Positions 1-8,198 of a stretch of DNA of 31,765 bases are shown one piece after another. Source of the DNA: CAYLGY01 sp964383325 (lineage in GTDB: Bacteria > Pseudomonadota > Alphaproteobacteria > Rhizobiales > Rhizobiaceae). The notes below the pieces were generated by a model. The model was given only the letters and a program-made list of their open reading frames with translations, had not been told where the DNA came from and did not search any database. A program made the translations under genes and the position numbers. How positions within the stretch are numbered: position 1 is the first letter of the stretch; each line of letters starts with the position of its first letter. Location: contig CAYLGY010000024.1 in NCBI GenBank assembly GCA_964383325.1, forward strand, positions 1 through 31,765, read 5' to 3'.

Positions 1-342
1 GCGGGCTGGCGCGAGTTTCAGTTCATCGATGTGGCGCTTGCGGCGATCCTGTTCGTCATCGGTCTCGGACTGTGGATGTACCGCGTCATGGGCGGCGGCG
101 ATGTCAAGCTGCTCGCCGCCACGGTCCTCGCCATTGGGAGCCAGTCCGCCCTGCCCTTTGCCTTCGCGCTGCTCGCAGCCGGGATGCTGTGGCTAATGGC
201 CGTCCGGTACTGGTTGATCCTCGACTATTACCTGCCGCTGCCGGCGCAATTCCGCGACGCCATGTCGAAACGGCGCGTGCCCTATGCCGTCTGCATTGCA
301 ATCGCGGCTTTCGTGGCCATGGCCATGGACTGGCGGGGGTAG
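1..342 (+). CDS. Prepilin peptidase, CpaA/TadV type (A24 family), 3' part only
   Basis: This is the C-terminal part of a membrane aspartic peptidase that would process Flp/Tad-type prepilins. The frame is open from base 1, so the true start lies upstream of the window; about 113 codons are visible. The motif GGGDVKLLAA, about 30 residues into the visible part, matches the second catalytic-Asp motif (GxGDxK) of the A24 family. Hydrophobic segments flank it: ALAAILFVIGLGLWM before it, then two or three more, ending with IAIAAFVAMAM. The gene stops at TAG 340-342, just before the palindromic repeat at 344-389. The other cpa/tad genes would be expected upstream. The family call is good because of the GxGD motif; which prepilins it cuts cannot be told. 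Confidence 0.8.
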   Translation, partial: AGWREFQFIDVALAAILFVIGLGLWMYRVMGGGDVKLLAATVLAIGSQSALPFAFALLAAGMLWLMAVRYWLILDYYLPLPAQFRDAMSKRRVPYAVCIAIAAFVAMAMDWRG

Positions 343-343
343 C

Positions 344-389
344 GCATGATCCCGGAAAGTGGGAAGCCGCTTTCCGGAAAGGTTCATGC
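344..389. repeat. Rhizobiales-like intergenic palindrome
   Basis: A 46-base imperfect palindrome lies directly after the prepilin peptidase stop. The outer arms are GCATGATCC and GGTTCATGC. The inner arms CCGGAAAG and CTTTCCGG are exact reverse complements separated by TGGGAAGCCG. From memory it closely resembles the GCATGATCCC...GATCATGC repeat that is common between genes in rhizobia. It sits between two convergent genes, so it could also act as a transcription stop. No second copy was noticed in this window. Confidence 0.6.
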
Positions 390-445
390 ATCCGCCAGCC
401 CCTCCTGCCCGGATGGAAATGCTCCGGGAAGGACGGGTGCTTCAT

Positions 446-715
446 CTATTCCGTCGCGCCGGTCTGCGTGTCCATGTCCGGTGCATCCGGTACCTGCGGT
501 TGTGTCGCCACGTCGGGAACGTCGGGCGTCTCCACGGTCACGTCCGGGGCGTCTACCGCAACATTGGCCCGGTCGTCACTGCCGAACCAGCCGCCGAAAA
601 GGACCAGCACCAGCACCACGATGACGGCCGCCGCGATCACGGTCGCGATCGTACCGCCGCGCGGACCGCCGCCTCCGCTGCCTCCATTGTTGATCGTCAC
701 TTTCTCGCGTTCCAT
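446..715 (-). CDS. Small single-pass membrane protein, unknown function
   Basis: An 89-residue protein that I do not recognise. The start at 715 is chosen because AAGGAG lies 7 bases before the ATG; the frame extends to 751, but that start has no good ribosome site. The order of parts is: a short polar head (MEREKVTINN), a glycine-rich linker (GGSGGGGPRGG), one hydrophobic helix (about residues 22-41, TIATVIAAAVIVVLVLVLF), then an acidic, proline-rich tail with repeated PDV/APD units. The tail is probably periplasmic. It is convergent with the prepilin peptidase and divergent from the MFS gene. Similar short linker-TM-tail proteins are common in rhizobia, but no function can be given. Confidence 0.65.
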   Translation of the reverse strand: MEREKVTINNGGSGGGGPRGGTIATVIAAAVIVVLVLVLFGGWFGSDDRANVAVDAPDVTVETPDVPDVATQPQVPDAPDMDTQTGATE

Positions 716-907
716 CTGCCTCTCCTTGCGCTTGATGGCAGACAAACGCACAATGACGTTCCCGGTTCCGTTTGCAAGGTTGGCGGGGTCGCGGAGGGAT
801 CCCCATGCCGGGATGCGTCCGGAATTTCAATGCTTCCCGAGCTTCCCTTTCAACAGCAGGCGCTTTAATGCATGGAAGTCCTCACCACATGGAGATTCTC
901 CGGCGCG

Positions 908-2119
908 ATGGCGCAATCCTTGTCCACGATCACACGCCCGCCAGCCTATATGGCCGTCCTCGTTGCGCTGAGCGTGTCGCATCTGCTGAACGATCTGATG
1001 CAATCCCTGATTCCGGCACTCTACCCGGTGATCAAGGAGACCTATTCGCTCGATTTCGCCCAGATCGGCATGATTACTCTGACCTTCCAGTTTGCGGGCT
1101 CGCTGCTGCAGCCGATCGTTGGCCATGTGACCGACAGATATCCGATGCCCTATGCGACGCTGCTCGGCATGACCTTCACCATGACGGGACTGATCGCACT
1201 CAGCCTGGCATCGGGCTACGCCACGATCCTGGCCGCGGCCGGCTGCGTCGGCATCGGTTCGTCAATCTTTCACCCGGAGGCAACGCGAATGGTGCGCCAC
1301 GCTGCCGGCGAGCGACAGGGGCTCGGCCAGGGGCTGTTCCAGATCGGCGGCCAGGCCGGCGGTTCGCTCGGGCCGTTATTCGCGGCGCTGATCATCGTAC
1401 CGCGCGGCCAGGCAAGTCTTGCCTGGTTCGCCGCCATCGCACTGCTGACCATGATCCTGCTCGCCTGGATCTCCGGCCGATACAGGATCATCTGCCAGCA
1501 CCTTGCGGACGCGCGCGCAGCGTCAGGCCATGCAGGACCTCGCGCGCCATTTCCGCCGGCGACCGTCCTCCTTGGCCTGGTGGTGCTCGCCATGATCATG
1601 TTCAGCAAGAACGTGTACCATGAGAGTTTCCGCTCCTTCTACACCTTCTACCTGATCGAGCAGTTCGGGGTATCCATCCCTGCCTCTCAGGTGATGCTGT
1701 TCATCTTCCTCCTGTCGGCAGCTGCCGGAGCGCTGCTTGGCGGTATTGTCGGCGACCGGATCGGCCGCTACCGGATCATCTGGATCTCCGTGCTGGGGCC
1801 GTTGCCGCTGACGCTGCTCCTGCCGCATGTGGGTCTCGTTCCGACCGTGATCCTCACGGTGCTGATCAATCTGATCATGGCGAGCGCCTTCGCCTCGATC
1901 CTGATCTATGCAATGGAGCTGGCGCCCGACAGGATCGGCCTGATCGGCGGCCTGTTCTATGGCCTCTATTTCGGCATGGCCGGCATTGCAGCGGCCATGA
2001 TCGGCGGCCTCGCCGACTGGATCGGTCTCTACAATGTCTATCTCCTCTGCGCCTTCCTGCCGCTGGGCGGATTGTTCGCCTGGTACCTGCCCCGCATCGA
2101 GGAGACGGTGAAGGGATAG
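908..2119 (+). CDS. MFS transporter, fosmidomycin-resistance (Fsr) type
   Basis: A roughly 403-residue major facilitator protein in the inner membrane, most like the Fsr exporter group. Evidence: the N-terminal segment with SHLLNDLMQSLIPALYPVIK followed by LDFAQIGMITLTFQFAGSLLQP, the loop VGHVTDRYP between TM2 and TM3, and GSSIFHPEATRMVRHAAG, which is characteristic of this group. About 12 hydrophobic segments can be counted, with a central polar loop near residues 200-220 and the second-half motif GGIVGDRIGRYR. The start is uncertain: ATG 872 would add 12 residues and neither has an ideal ribosome site; 908 fits the usual family length better. The real substrate is unknown, since Fsr-like proteins are often annotated only by homology. 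It is convergent with the carbamoyltransferase, with 17 bases between. Confidence 0.85.
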   Translation: MAQSLSTITRPPAYMAVLVALSVSHLLNDLMQSLIPALYPVIKETYSLDFAQIGMITLTFQFAGSLLQPIVGHVTDRYPMPYATLLGMTFTMTGLIALSLASGYATILAAAGCVGIGSSIFHPEATRMVRHAAGERQGLGQGLFQIGGQAGGSLGPLFAALIIVPRGQASLAWFAAIALLTMILLAWISGRYRIICQHLADARAASGHAGPRAPFPPATVLLGLVVLAMIMFSKNVYHESFRSFYTFYLIEQFGVSIPASQVMLFIFLLSAAAGALLGGIVGDRIGRYRIIWISVLGPLPLTLLLPHVGLVPTVILTVLINLIMASAFASILIYAMELAPDRIGLIGGLFYGLYFGMAGIAAAMIGGLADWIGLYNVYLLCAFLPLGGLFAWYLPRIEETVKG

Positions 2120-2136
2120 GGGCAGGCCGCATCCGA

Positions 2137-3141
2137 TCAGGGGGGCGTCAGGGTCGCGACCATGACCGCCTTGATCGTGTGCATGCGGTTCTCGGCCTGG
2201 TCGAAGACGATGGACATGTCCGATTCGAACACTTCCTCGCTCACTTCCATGCAGTCGATCCCGAACTTGCGGTAGATGTCCTCGCCGATCTCGGTTTCGC
2301 GATTGTGGAATGCAGGCAAGCAATGCATGAATTTCGCCTCACGCTTGCCGGTGGCCGCCATGATCGCGGCGGTCACGCGATAGCGCTCAAGGAGGCGGAT
2401 GCGTTCTTTCCAGACCGTGTCCGGCTCGCCCATCGACACCCACACATCCGTATAGACGAAATCGCAGCCACGCGCCGCCTCCTGCGGGTCCTCGGTCAGC
2501 AGGATCCTCGCCCCCGTTTCCGCCGCGATGGCACGGCTTTTCTCGACCAGCGCCGCATCCGGCCAGCACTGGCGGGGTGCGCCGAGGCGCACGTCCATGC
2601 CCATCTGCGCGGCGCCGGTCAGCAGGGAATTGCCCATATTGTTGGCGGCGTCGCCCAGAAAGCAGAAGGAGATCTCCTGCAATGGCCTTGCCGCGTGTTC
2701 CTGCATGGTCATGAAATCAGCGAGGATCTGCGTCGGATGGAACTGGTCCGTCAGCCCGTTATAGACGGGGACGCCCGACCATTGCGCAAGAATCTCGACC
2801 TGCTTCTGCGCAAAGCCGCGATACTGTATGGCGTCATACAGCCGGCCCAGCACGCGCGCAGTGTCTTTCATCGACTCCTTCTTGCCGATTTGCGATCCGG
2901 TTGGGCCGAGATAGGTGACATGCGCGCCCTGGTCATGGGCCGCGACCTCGAAACTGGTACGGGTGCGCGTCGAGTCCTTCTCGAAGATCAGCGCGATGTT
3001 GCGGCCCTTCAGCCGCTGTATCTCCTCGCCAGCGCTTTTTGCCTGCTTGAGGCTTGCGGCCAGTTGCAGAAAATAGTGGATCTCCTGCTGGGTGAAATCC
3101 AGCAGCGTAAGCAGGCTGCGGCCATGCAGGTTCACGGACAT
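2137..3141 (-). CDS. argF: Ornithine carbamoyltransferase, long ArgF/ArcB form
   Basis: A 334-residue cytoplasmic enzyme joining carbamoyl phosphate and ornithine to make citrulline, or running the reverse phosphorolysis if catabolic. Visible motifs: STRTRTSFE (residues 57-65, carbamoyl phosphate), HPTQ (135-138), the ornithine-loop region DVWVSMGE (about 232-239) and HCLPAFH (273-279) with the catalytic Cys. The C-terminus (VFDQAENRMHTIKAVMVATL) is almost that of enterobacterial ArgF/ArgI and of ArcB. ATG 3141 is chosen because GGGAG lies 6 bases upstream; the frame is open to 3246. Many alphaproteobacteria carry a shorter ArgF near 310 residues, so this long form may be a second, catabolic or acquired copy. 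No arcA or arcC is nearby. It lies 140 bases downstream of the methyltransferase gene on the same strand. Confidence 0.92.
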   Translation of the reverse strand: MSVNLHGRSLLTLLDFTQQEIHYFLQLAASLKQAKSAGEEIQRLKGRNIALIFEKDSTRTRTSFEVAAHDQGAHVTYLGPTGSQIGKKESMKDTARVLGRLYDAIQYRGFAQKQVEILAQWSGVPVYNGLTDQFHPTQILADFMTMQEHAARPLQEISFCFLGDAANNMGNSLLTGAAQMGMDVRLGAPRQCWPDAALVEKSRAIAAETGARILLTEDPQEAARGCDFVYTDVWVSMGEPDTVWKERIRLLERYRVTAAIMAATGKREAKFMHCLPAFHNRETEIGEDIYRKFGIDCMEVSEEVFESDMSIVFDQAENRMHTIKAVMVATLTPP

Positions 3142-3180
3142 GCGGCACTCCCGGGCATGATAATCAACCGGCCGGAAGGC

Positions 3181-3198
3181 CCGGCGCGGAGGCGCCGG
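3181..3198. repeat. Short perfect hairpin between mttB-like gene and argF
   Basis: CCGGCGC (3181-3187) and GCGCCGG (3192-3198) form a perfect 7-base-pair stem with a GGAG loop, in the 140-base gap between the two minus-strand genes. No T-run follows on either strand, so it is not a classical intrinsic terminator. It could be a processing or attenuation point, or chance in GC-rich DNA. Confidence 0.35.
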
Positions 3199-3281
3199 TT
3201 CTGTCCGACCGTTTCGACATAGTTCTTGCACAGGAGCGGCGGGCACGCAAACGGTCCGGCACGGTTTCGTCGCCGGCCGGA

Positions 3282-4859
3282 TCAGTACCAGGCGTCAGCC
3301 ATCTCGTTCTTGCGCCGCGCCATGAAATCGAGCAGGGCCTCATCGATCGCCGGATCGAGCGGCGGCGCCTCGTATTCGGCCAGGATCTTCTTCCAGCGAG
3401 CATTGGCGCGGGTGGCCGCATCGGTCGAACCCTGCGCCTGCCATTTCTCGAAAGGCTCGTTGTCGGCAATCTCCGAATCCCAGAAAGCCGTCTCGTAATT
3501 GCGCAATGTATGCTGCGAGCCGAAGAAATGATTGCCCGGGCCCACTTCCTCGAAGGCATCGAAGGCAAGCTCGTTGTCATCGATCTTCACGCCATCGAGA
3601 TAGGTATGCAGCGCGCCGCAGAAATCCGCGTCCATGACGAATTTTTCATAGGACATGGACAGGAGCCCATCGAGGAATCCGGCCGAATGCAGGATGAAAT
3701 TCGCACCGCACTGCACGGCGGCGAGCATCGACATGGTGCCTTCATTCATCGCATGGGCGTCCGGCAATTTCGAAGTGGTGAAATTGCCGGAGCAGCGCAG
3801 CGGCAGCTTCAGCCTGCGCGCCAGCTGGCCGACGACCAGCGAGCCGATTGCCGGCTCCGGCGTGCCGAAGGTCGGCGATCCCGAGCGCAACGACATGGAG
3901 GACAGGAAATTGCCGAAGATCACCGGCGCGCCGGGCCGCTCGAGCTGCGTCAGGGCGCAGCCGGCCATGGTCTCCGCCAGCGCTTGCGCAATCGCGCCCG
4001 CATTGGTGACGGGCCCCATTGCGCCACCGAGGATGAACGGCACGATGACCGCCGCCTGGTTGGCGCGGGCATAGGCGCGTAGCGCCAGCGTCATGGTGCC
4101 GTCCCAGACGAGCGGCGAATTGACATTCACATTGCCGAGGATGACGCAGTTCCGGTCGGTGAAGTCGCGCCCGAAGACGATGCGCGCCATCTCGATGGAA
4201 TCCTCTGCGCGGTCTTCCGCGGTCACCGAGCCCATGAAGCCGCGGTCGGAATAGCGGATATGGCTGTAGACCATGTCGAGATGGCGCTTGTTGACCGGTA
4301 TGTCGACCGGCTCGCAGATCGTGCCACCCGAATGATGCAGCCAGGGCGAGGACTGCGCAAGCTTGATGAAATTGCGGAAATCCTCGATCGTGCCATAGCG
4401 TCGGCCCTTGTCCAGATCCATCACGAAGGGGGAGCCATAGGCAGGGGAGAAAACGACGCTATCGCCGCCAATCACCACAGAGCGCTCCGGATTTCGCGCA
4501 TGCTGGACGAAGCTTTCGGGCGCCGTCTTCAAGATCTCGCGCAGCATGCCGGGCTCGAACTTCACCAGCACGCCCTCGACCTTAGCTCCGGCCCGGCGCC
4601 AGTGATCCAGCGCCACCGGATCGTCGCGGAATTCGATACCGATCTCGGCGAGGATTCTGTCCGCAGTCGCCTCGATGCGAAGCAGCCCCTCTTCAGACAG
4701 GACGTCATAGGTCGGGATGTTGCGGATGATGTAGGGCCTGCCGGCGACCTGCGAACCGGCCTGGCTGCGGCCCGCCCGCCTTGCCTTGCGCCCGCCGCGC
4801 TCGCGGCGCCCGACTGCGCCCGTTTCCGGCATTGGATCCACTTCAAACTCTCCTTTCAT
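3282..4859 (-). CDS. Trimethylamine methyltransferase (MttB) family protein, non-pyrrolysine
   Basis: A 525-residue member of the MttB superfamily, TIM-barrel enzymes that move a methyl group from a methylated amine to a corrinoid protein. The frame reads through without an in-frame TAG, so it is a non-pyrrolysine member; the characterised non-Pyl enzyme MtgB uses glycine betaine. Recognisable blocks are VFSPAYGSPFVMD, the region HHSGGTICEPVDIPVNKRHL, FGTPEPAIGSLVVGQLARRL, QCGANFILHSAGFLDGLLSM, and the C-terminal GPGNHFFGSQHTLRNYETAFW. The first 35 residues are Arg/Gly-rich and poorly conserved. GGGAG stands 9 bases before ATG 4859. It diverges from a LysR gene, and ProVWX follows on the other side, supporting a betaine-like substrate. 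The partner corrinoid protein and methyl acceptor enzyme are not in the window. Substrate is inference. Confidence 0.88.
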   Translation of the reverse strand: MKGEFEVDPMPETGAVGRRERGGRKARRAGRSQAGSQVAGRPYIIRNIPTYDVLSEEGLLRIEATADRILAEIGIEFRDDPVALDHWRRAGAKVEGVLVKFEPGMLREILKTAPESFVQHARNPERSVVIGGDSVVFSPAYGSPFVMDLDKGRRYGTIEDFRNFIKLAQSSPWLHHSGGTICEPVDIPVNKRHLDMVYSHIRYSDRGFMGSVTAEDRAEDSIEMARIVFGRDFTDRNCVILGNVNVNSPLVWDGTMTLALRAYARANQAAVIVPFILGGAMGPVTNAGAIAQALAETMAGCALTQLERPGAPVIFGNFLSSMSLRSGSPTFGTPEPAIGSLVVGQLARRLKLPLRCSGNFTTSKLPDAHAMNEGTMSMLAAVQCGANFILHSAGFLDGLLSMSYEKFVMDADFCGALHTYLDGVKIDDNELAFDAFEEVGPGNHFFGSQHTLRNYETAFWDSEIADNEPFEKWQAQGSTDAATRANARWKKILAEYEAPPLDPAIDEALLDFMARRKNEMADAWY

Positions 4860-4974
4860 TCCCGATCACTCCCTTTCGGCCATCCGCTGGCAGGCAAAGA
4901 ATTATGCATGAGCATCGGTTATGGGCTACAAGGGTCAAGAGCAATTTTCCGCGTGGTTTGCATAAGGTCAGCTC
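4860..4974. promoter_or_regulatory. Divergent control region, mttB-like / lysR
   Basis: This 115-base gap must hold the promoters of two divergent genes. It contains TTATGCA at 4902-4908 and its exact reverse complement TGCATAA at 4959-4965, a 7-base inverted repeat spaced over about five helical turns. Close relatives of this box (TGCATTA, twice) occur upstream of the transporter operon at 5958-5974. LysR-type proteins commonly bind such a divergent gap, so these are candidate operator halves. No confident -35/-10 pair was assigned. Confidence 0.4.
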
Positions 4975-5919
4975 ATGTCAGGATATCGGCGTCACCTGCC
5001 GCCCATGACTTCCCTCGTCATTTTCGAAGCCGCCGCGCGACATGGCAGCTTCACGCGCGCCGCCGGCGAACTCGGGATCACCCAAGCCGCCGTCAGCCGT
5101 CAGGTCCAGGCGCTGGAAGAAGCGCTTGGCCTGCAATTGTTCCGGCGCAGCCATCGCTTGATCGAACTGACGCCGCGCGGCCAGACCCTGGCCCGGACCC
5201 TCTCGGAGGCGCTCGGCCAGATCTCGCATACGGTGAACAGCATCCGCGAGCAGAACCGGTCGGCCGAGCTCGTCATTTCCGCCTCGGTCGCCTTTTCCCA
5301 TTTCTGGCTGCTGCCCAGCCTTCCCGATTTTCGCCGTGCCCACCCGGACATCCGCCTGCGGATCGTCACGCAGGACAGCGCCGTCAATCTTCAGCGCGAG
5401 GACATCGACGTCGCAATCCGCTTCGGCAACGGAAAATGGACCGATGGCAGGGCCATCAAGCTGTTCGCCGACGACATCTTCCCGGTGTGCAGCCCGGAAT
5501 ATCTCGCCCGGGCCGGCAAGCCGGATTGCGTCGCCGATCTCGTTCGTCACGATCTCATCAACAGCGAGTGGAGCGATCCGAGCTGGATGGGCTGGCCGCA
5601 ATGGTTCGCCGCCTTCGGCTGCTCGAGTCGGAACTGCAACATCACCATGACGTGCAATTTCTACACCGATGCCATCTACGCTGCCCTGCGCGGTGAAGGG
5701 GTTGCCCTCGGCTGGAGCCGGCTGGTATCGGACCTCCTGCAACAGAAACAGCTGATTCGGGTCACCTCCGAATCCGTTCGCACGCGCGACGCCTATCATG
5801 TCGTGCTCAAGCCCGCGCCCGCCGGCAAGCCTGCGCTGGATGCGTTTCTTGCATGGATCCGGGACGAGACCGGGTCGAGATCGGGACGAGATTGGCGCGC
5901 GATTCCTTGTGAAGCCTGA
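4975..5919 (+). CDS. LysR-family regulator, GcvA-like
   Basis: A 314-residue LysR-type transcription factor. The winged helix-turn-helix spans about residues 10-70: LVIFEAAARHGSFTRAAGEL, then ITQAAVSRQVQALEEALG and LFRRSHRLIELTPRG. The effector domain follows from about residue 95, with DVAIRFGNGKW and CSPEYLA, features of the GcvA-like subgroup. The spacing from the mttB-like start (divergent, 115 bases) and from the ProVWX operon (downstream, same strand, about 207 bases) suggests it controls one or both. The inducer is unknown; the context suggests a betaine or other methylated amine. The ATG at 4975 has only a weak ribosome site (AAGG). Confidence 0.88.
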   Translation: MSGYRRHLPPMTSLVIFEAAARHGSFTRAAGELGITQAAVSRQVQALEEALGLQLFRRSHRLIELTPRGQTLARTLSEALGQISHTVNSIREQNRSAELVISASVAFSHFWLLPSLPDFRRAHPDIRLRIVTQDSAVNLQREDIDVAIRFGNGKWTDGRAIKLFADDIFPVCSPEYLARAGKPDCVADLVRHDLINSEWSDPSWMGWPQWFAAFGCSSRNCNITMTCNFYTDAIYAALRGEGVALGWSRLVSDLLQQKQLIRVTSESVRTRDAYHVVLKPAPAGKPALDAFLAWIRDETGSRSGRDWRAIPCEA

Positions 5920-5957
5920 ACCCGCGACGGTGGCGGCGATGGCCTTCCTGGCATTCA

Positions 5958-5974
5958 TGCATTACCCTGCATTA
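5958..5974 (+). promoter_or_regulatory. Tandem TGCATTA boxes before proV
   Basis: Two identical heptamers TGCATTA begin at 5958 and 5968, one helical turn apart. They match, with one base changed, the inverted boxes in the mttB-like/lysR gap. They lie in the 207-base stretch between the LysR stop and the proV start, and may be a binding site of that LysR protein. The rest of the 5920-6126 stretch shows no convincing gene. Confidence 0.35.
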
Positions 5975-6126
5975 TGCCAGCCATTCGAAACCATGCAGTT
6001 TACAAGCAGGCGTGGGAAAGAAAGCATGAGAGAAAAGAGAGGCAAGGCAATGAAGCGCAGATGTTTCGCGCAGCCCGGAACGCGCGCGCCCGCCGGGCGA
6101 CGCTGCAAACGACGGAAGGTCTGTCC

Positions 6127-7233
6127 GTGACCGGGGCTGAGAGGATGGGAGGACAGGACAGAGTGGCGGGGGCAAACGCGGTGCCGCGCATCGAGGTCCG
6201 CAATGTCAGCAAGGTGTTCGGCGACCAGCCGGGACAGGCGCTGGCGCTGAAGAAACAGGGTCTCAGCCGCGCCGAGATTATCGAGCGGACCGGGGCGGTC
6301 GTCGCCGTGGACGATGTCTCCTTCGCGGTCGCTGCCGGCGAGATCTTCGTCGTCATGGGGCTGTCCGGTTCGGGAAAATCGACGCTGGTGCGCTGCCTCA
6401 ACCGGCTGCAGGAGCCCACGGACGGCGCCATCCTCATCGATGGCGAGGATGTTGTCGGCGCGACCGACCAGCGCATGCGCGAGCTGCGTCTGGAGAAGAT
6501 CACCATGGTGTTCCAGCATTTCGCCCTGTTGCCGCACCGTACCGTGGCGGAGAATGTCGAATACGGGCTGAAGATGCGGGGCCTCGGCAAGGAGGAGCGG
6601 CGCGAAAAGGCGATGGCGACGCTGGACAGCGTCGGCCTCGCACACTGGGCCGACCGCCATCCTTCCAATCTCAGCGGCGGCATGCAGCAGCGCGTCGGCC
6701 TCGCGCGGGCGCTGGCGCTCGACCCGGAGATCCTGCTCATGGATGAGCCGTTCAGCGCGCTCGACCCGCTCATCCGGCGCGACATGCAGAACGAATTGCT
6801 GGAGCTGCAGCGACGCTATCGCACGACCATCATCTTCATCACCCATGATCTCAACGAGGCGCTCACGCTTGGCGACCGCGTGGCGGTGATGAAGGATGGC
6901 AGCTTCGCACAGATCGGGCGCCCGGCGGAGATCGTGCTCCATCCCGCCAATGAATATGTCGCGGCTTTCATCCAGGATATCGACCGGGGCCGGGTGCTCC
7001 CGGTTCGCGCCGCTATCGGCAGGCCGGCATCGGAAAACGAAATTGCCACGCTGGCGAATGGCGCAGCAACCATCGATGGCGGACGGCCCCTGCAGGAAGT
7101 CTTCGCCCTGACGGCGCAGGGCCGGGAAGTGATCGCGCTCGATTCCGCCGGACGTCCGGAAGGCGTGGTATCCGCCGCCAATGTCACTGCTGCGCTTGCA
7201 GGAACCCCTGTCGGCGGGAGGATTGCCTCATGA
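6127..7233 (+). CDS. proV: Quaternary-amine ABC transporter, ATP-binding subunit (ProV/OpuAA type)
   Basis: The ATPase of a glycine betaine/choline/proline-betaine importer, 368 residues from the chosen start. Motifs: Walker A GLSGSGKST (78-86), Q-loop VFQHFALLPHR (128-138), signature LSGGMQQ (182-188), Walker B ILLMDEP (202-208) and switch His 240. The segment ALALKKQGLSRAEIIERTG (39-56) before the core is typical of ProV. The C-terminal 90 residues are the position of the CBS-type regulatory region but look shortened. Start choice: GTG 6127 has GGAAGG 7 bases upstream; ATG 6145 and ATG 6061 in the same frame are alternatives. It overlaps proW by ATGA. The true substrate could be any of several betaines. 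Confidence 0.93.
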   Translation: MTGAERMGGQDRVAGANAVPRIEVRNVSKVFGDQPGQALALKKQGLSRAEIIERTGAVVAVDDVSFAVAAGEIFVVMGLSGSGKSTLVRCLNRLQEPTDGAILIDGEDVVGATDQRMRELRLEKITMVFQHFALLPHRTVAENVEYGLKMRGLGKEERREKAMATLDSVGLAHWADRHPSNLSGGMQQRVGLARALALDPEILLMDEPFSALDPLIRRDMQNELLELQRRYRTTIIFITHDLNEALTLGDRVAVMKDGSFAQIGRPAEIVLHPANEYVAAFIQDIDRGRVLPVRAAIGRPASENEIATLANGAATIDGGRPLQEVFALTAQGREVIALDSAGRPEGVVSAANVTAALAGTPVGGRIAS

Positions 7234-8198
7234 GCCAGGATGCATTCGAACTCGCGCGGCCGTCCCATTATGGCGTCCTGCCGCTCGATGACTGGATCGA
7301 GGCGCTGGTCAAGGGCTGGCTGGTGCCCGCCCTGCGACCCACTTTCCGCGCGATGCAATGGCCGATCCAGCAATTGCTGGAAAGCCTGCAATGGCTGTTG
7401 CTGGCGATACCGTTCATCGTCCTCGTGGCGCTGGTCGTGTTCGCCGCATGGCGCGCCGCGGGCCGCAGCGTCGCAGTCATGACCCTGGTTTCCCTGCTGC
7501 TTCTCGAATGGATCGGTCTATGGCGGGAAACCATGGTGACGCTCGCAATGGTCATCACCGCCGTCACCTTCTGCATCATCGTCGGCATTCCGCTCGGGAT
7601 CCTTGCGGCGCGCAGCGACCGGGCCGCCGCCATCCTGCGCCCGATCCTCGACGTGATGCAGACCATTCCGTCCTTCGTCTATCTCGTTCCGATCGTCATG
7701 CTGTTCGGCGTCGGCGTGGTTCCGGCCGTCATTGCAACGATCGTCTTCGCATTGCCGCCGCTCGTTCGACTGACCAATCTCGGCATCCGCCAGGTGCAGG
7801 GCGAGCTGGTCGAGGCCGGCAAGGCCTTCGGCTCCACGCAGCGGCAGATCCTGTTCGAGATCCAGTTGCCGCTGGCCCTTCGCACCATCATGACCGGCGT
7901 CAACCAGACGCTCATGCTCGCCCTGTCCATGGTCGTGATCGGCGCGCTGATCGGCGCCGGAGGTCTTGGGCTGACTGTTTATACCGGTCTCGGCCGGCTC
8001 GATGTCGGCTATGCCAGCATTGGCGGCCTGGGCATCGTGCTGATGGCCATCATCCTCGACCGGATCACGCAGGCCTTCGGCGAGCGCGAGGAACGTGCGG
8101 GGGAAGCGCCGGCCGATGCCGCATCCACAGAAGAAGAGCAGACCGCCGCCGGCCTCGCGCCGGCGATACAGACACAGGCAAAAGGGAGAATATCATGA
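7230..8198 (+). CDS. proW: Quaternary-amine ABC transporter, permease (ProW type)
   Basis: A 322-residue inner-membrane permease. The first 50 residues (with DDWIEALVKGWLVPALRP) form the amphipathic entry typical of ProW. They are followed by about seven hydrophobic segments, such as LLLAIPFIVLVALVVFAAW and TLAMVITAVTFCIIVGIPLGILAARS. The ABC-permease coupling loop is seen as ELVEAGKAFGSTQRQILFEIQLPLA, with the EAxxAFG core. The C-terminal 35 residues are polar and Glu/Ala-rich. The gene overlaps proV by four bases (ATGA) and proX by four bases, implying translational coupling within one operon. Confidence 0.93.
   Translation: MSQDAFELARPSHYGVLPLDDWIEALVKGWLVPALRPTFRAMQWPIQQLLESLQWLLLAIPFIVLVALVVFAAWRAAGRSVAVMTLVSLLLLEWIGLWRETMVTLAMVITAVTFCIIVGIPLGILAARSDRAAAILRPILDVMQTIPSFVYLVPIVMLFGVGVVPAVIATIVFALPPLVRLTNLGIRQVQGELVEAGKAFGSTQRQILFEIQLPLALRTIMTGVNQTLMLALSMVVIGALIGAGGLGLTVYTGLGRLDVGYASIGGLGIVLMAIILDRITQAFGEREERAGEAPADAASTEEEQTAAGLAPAIQTQAKGRIS

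Noticed and set aside
3282..4859. Possible in-frame amber (pyrrolysine) codon in the MttB-family gene.
   Set aside because: The frame is continuous with no internal TAG, and no pyl genes are seen.
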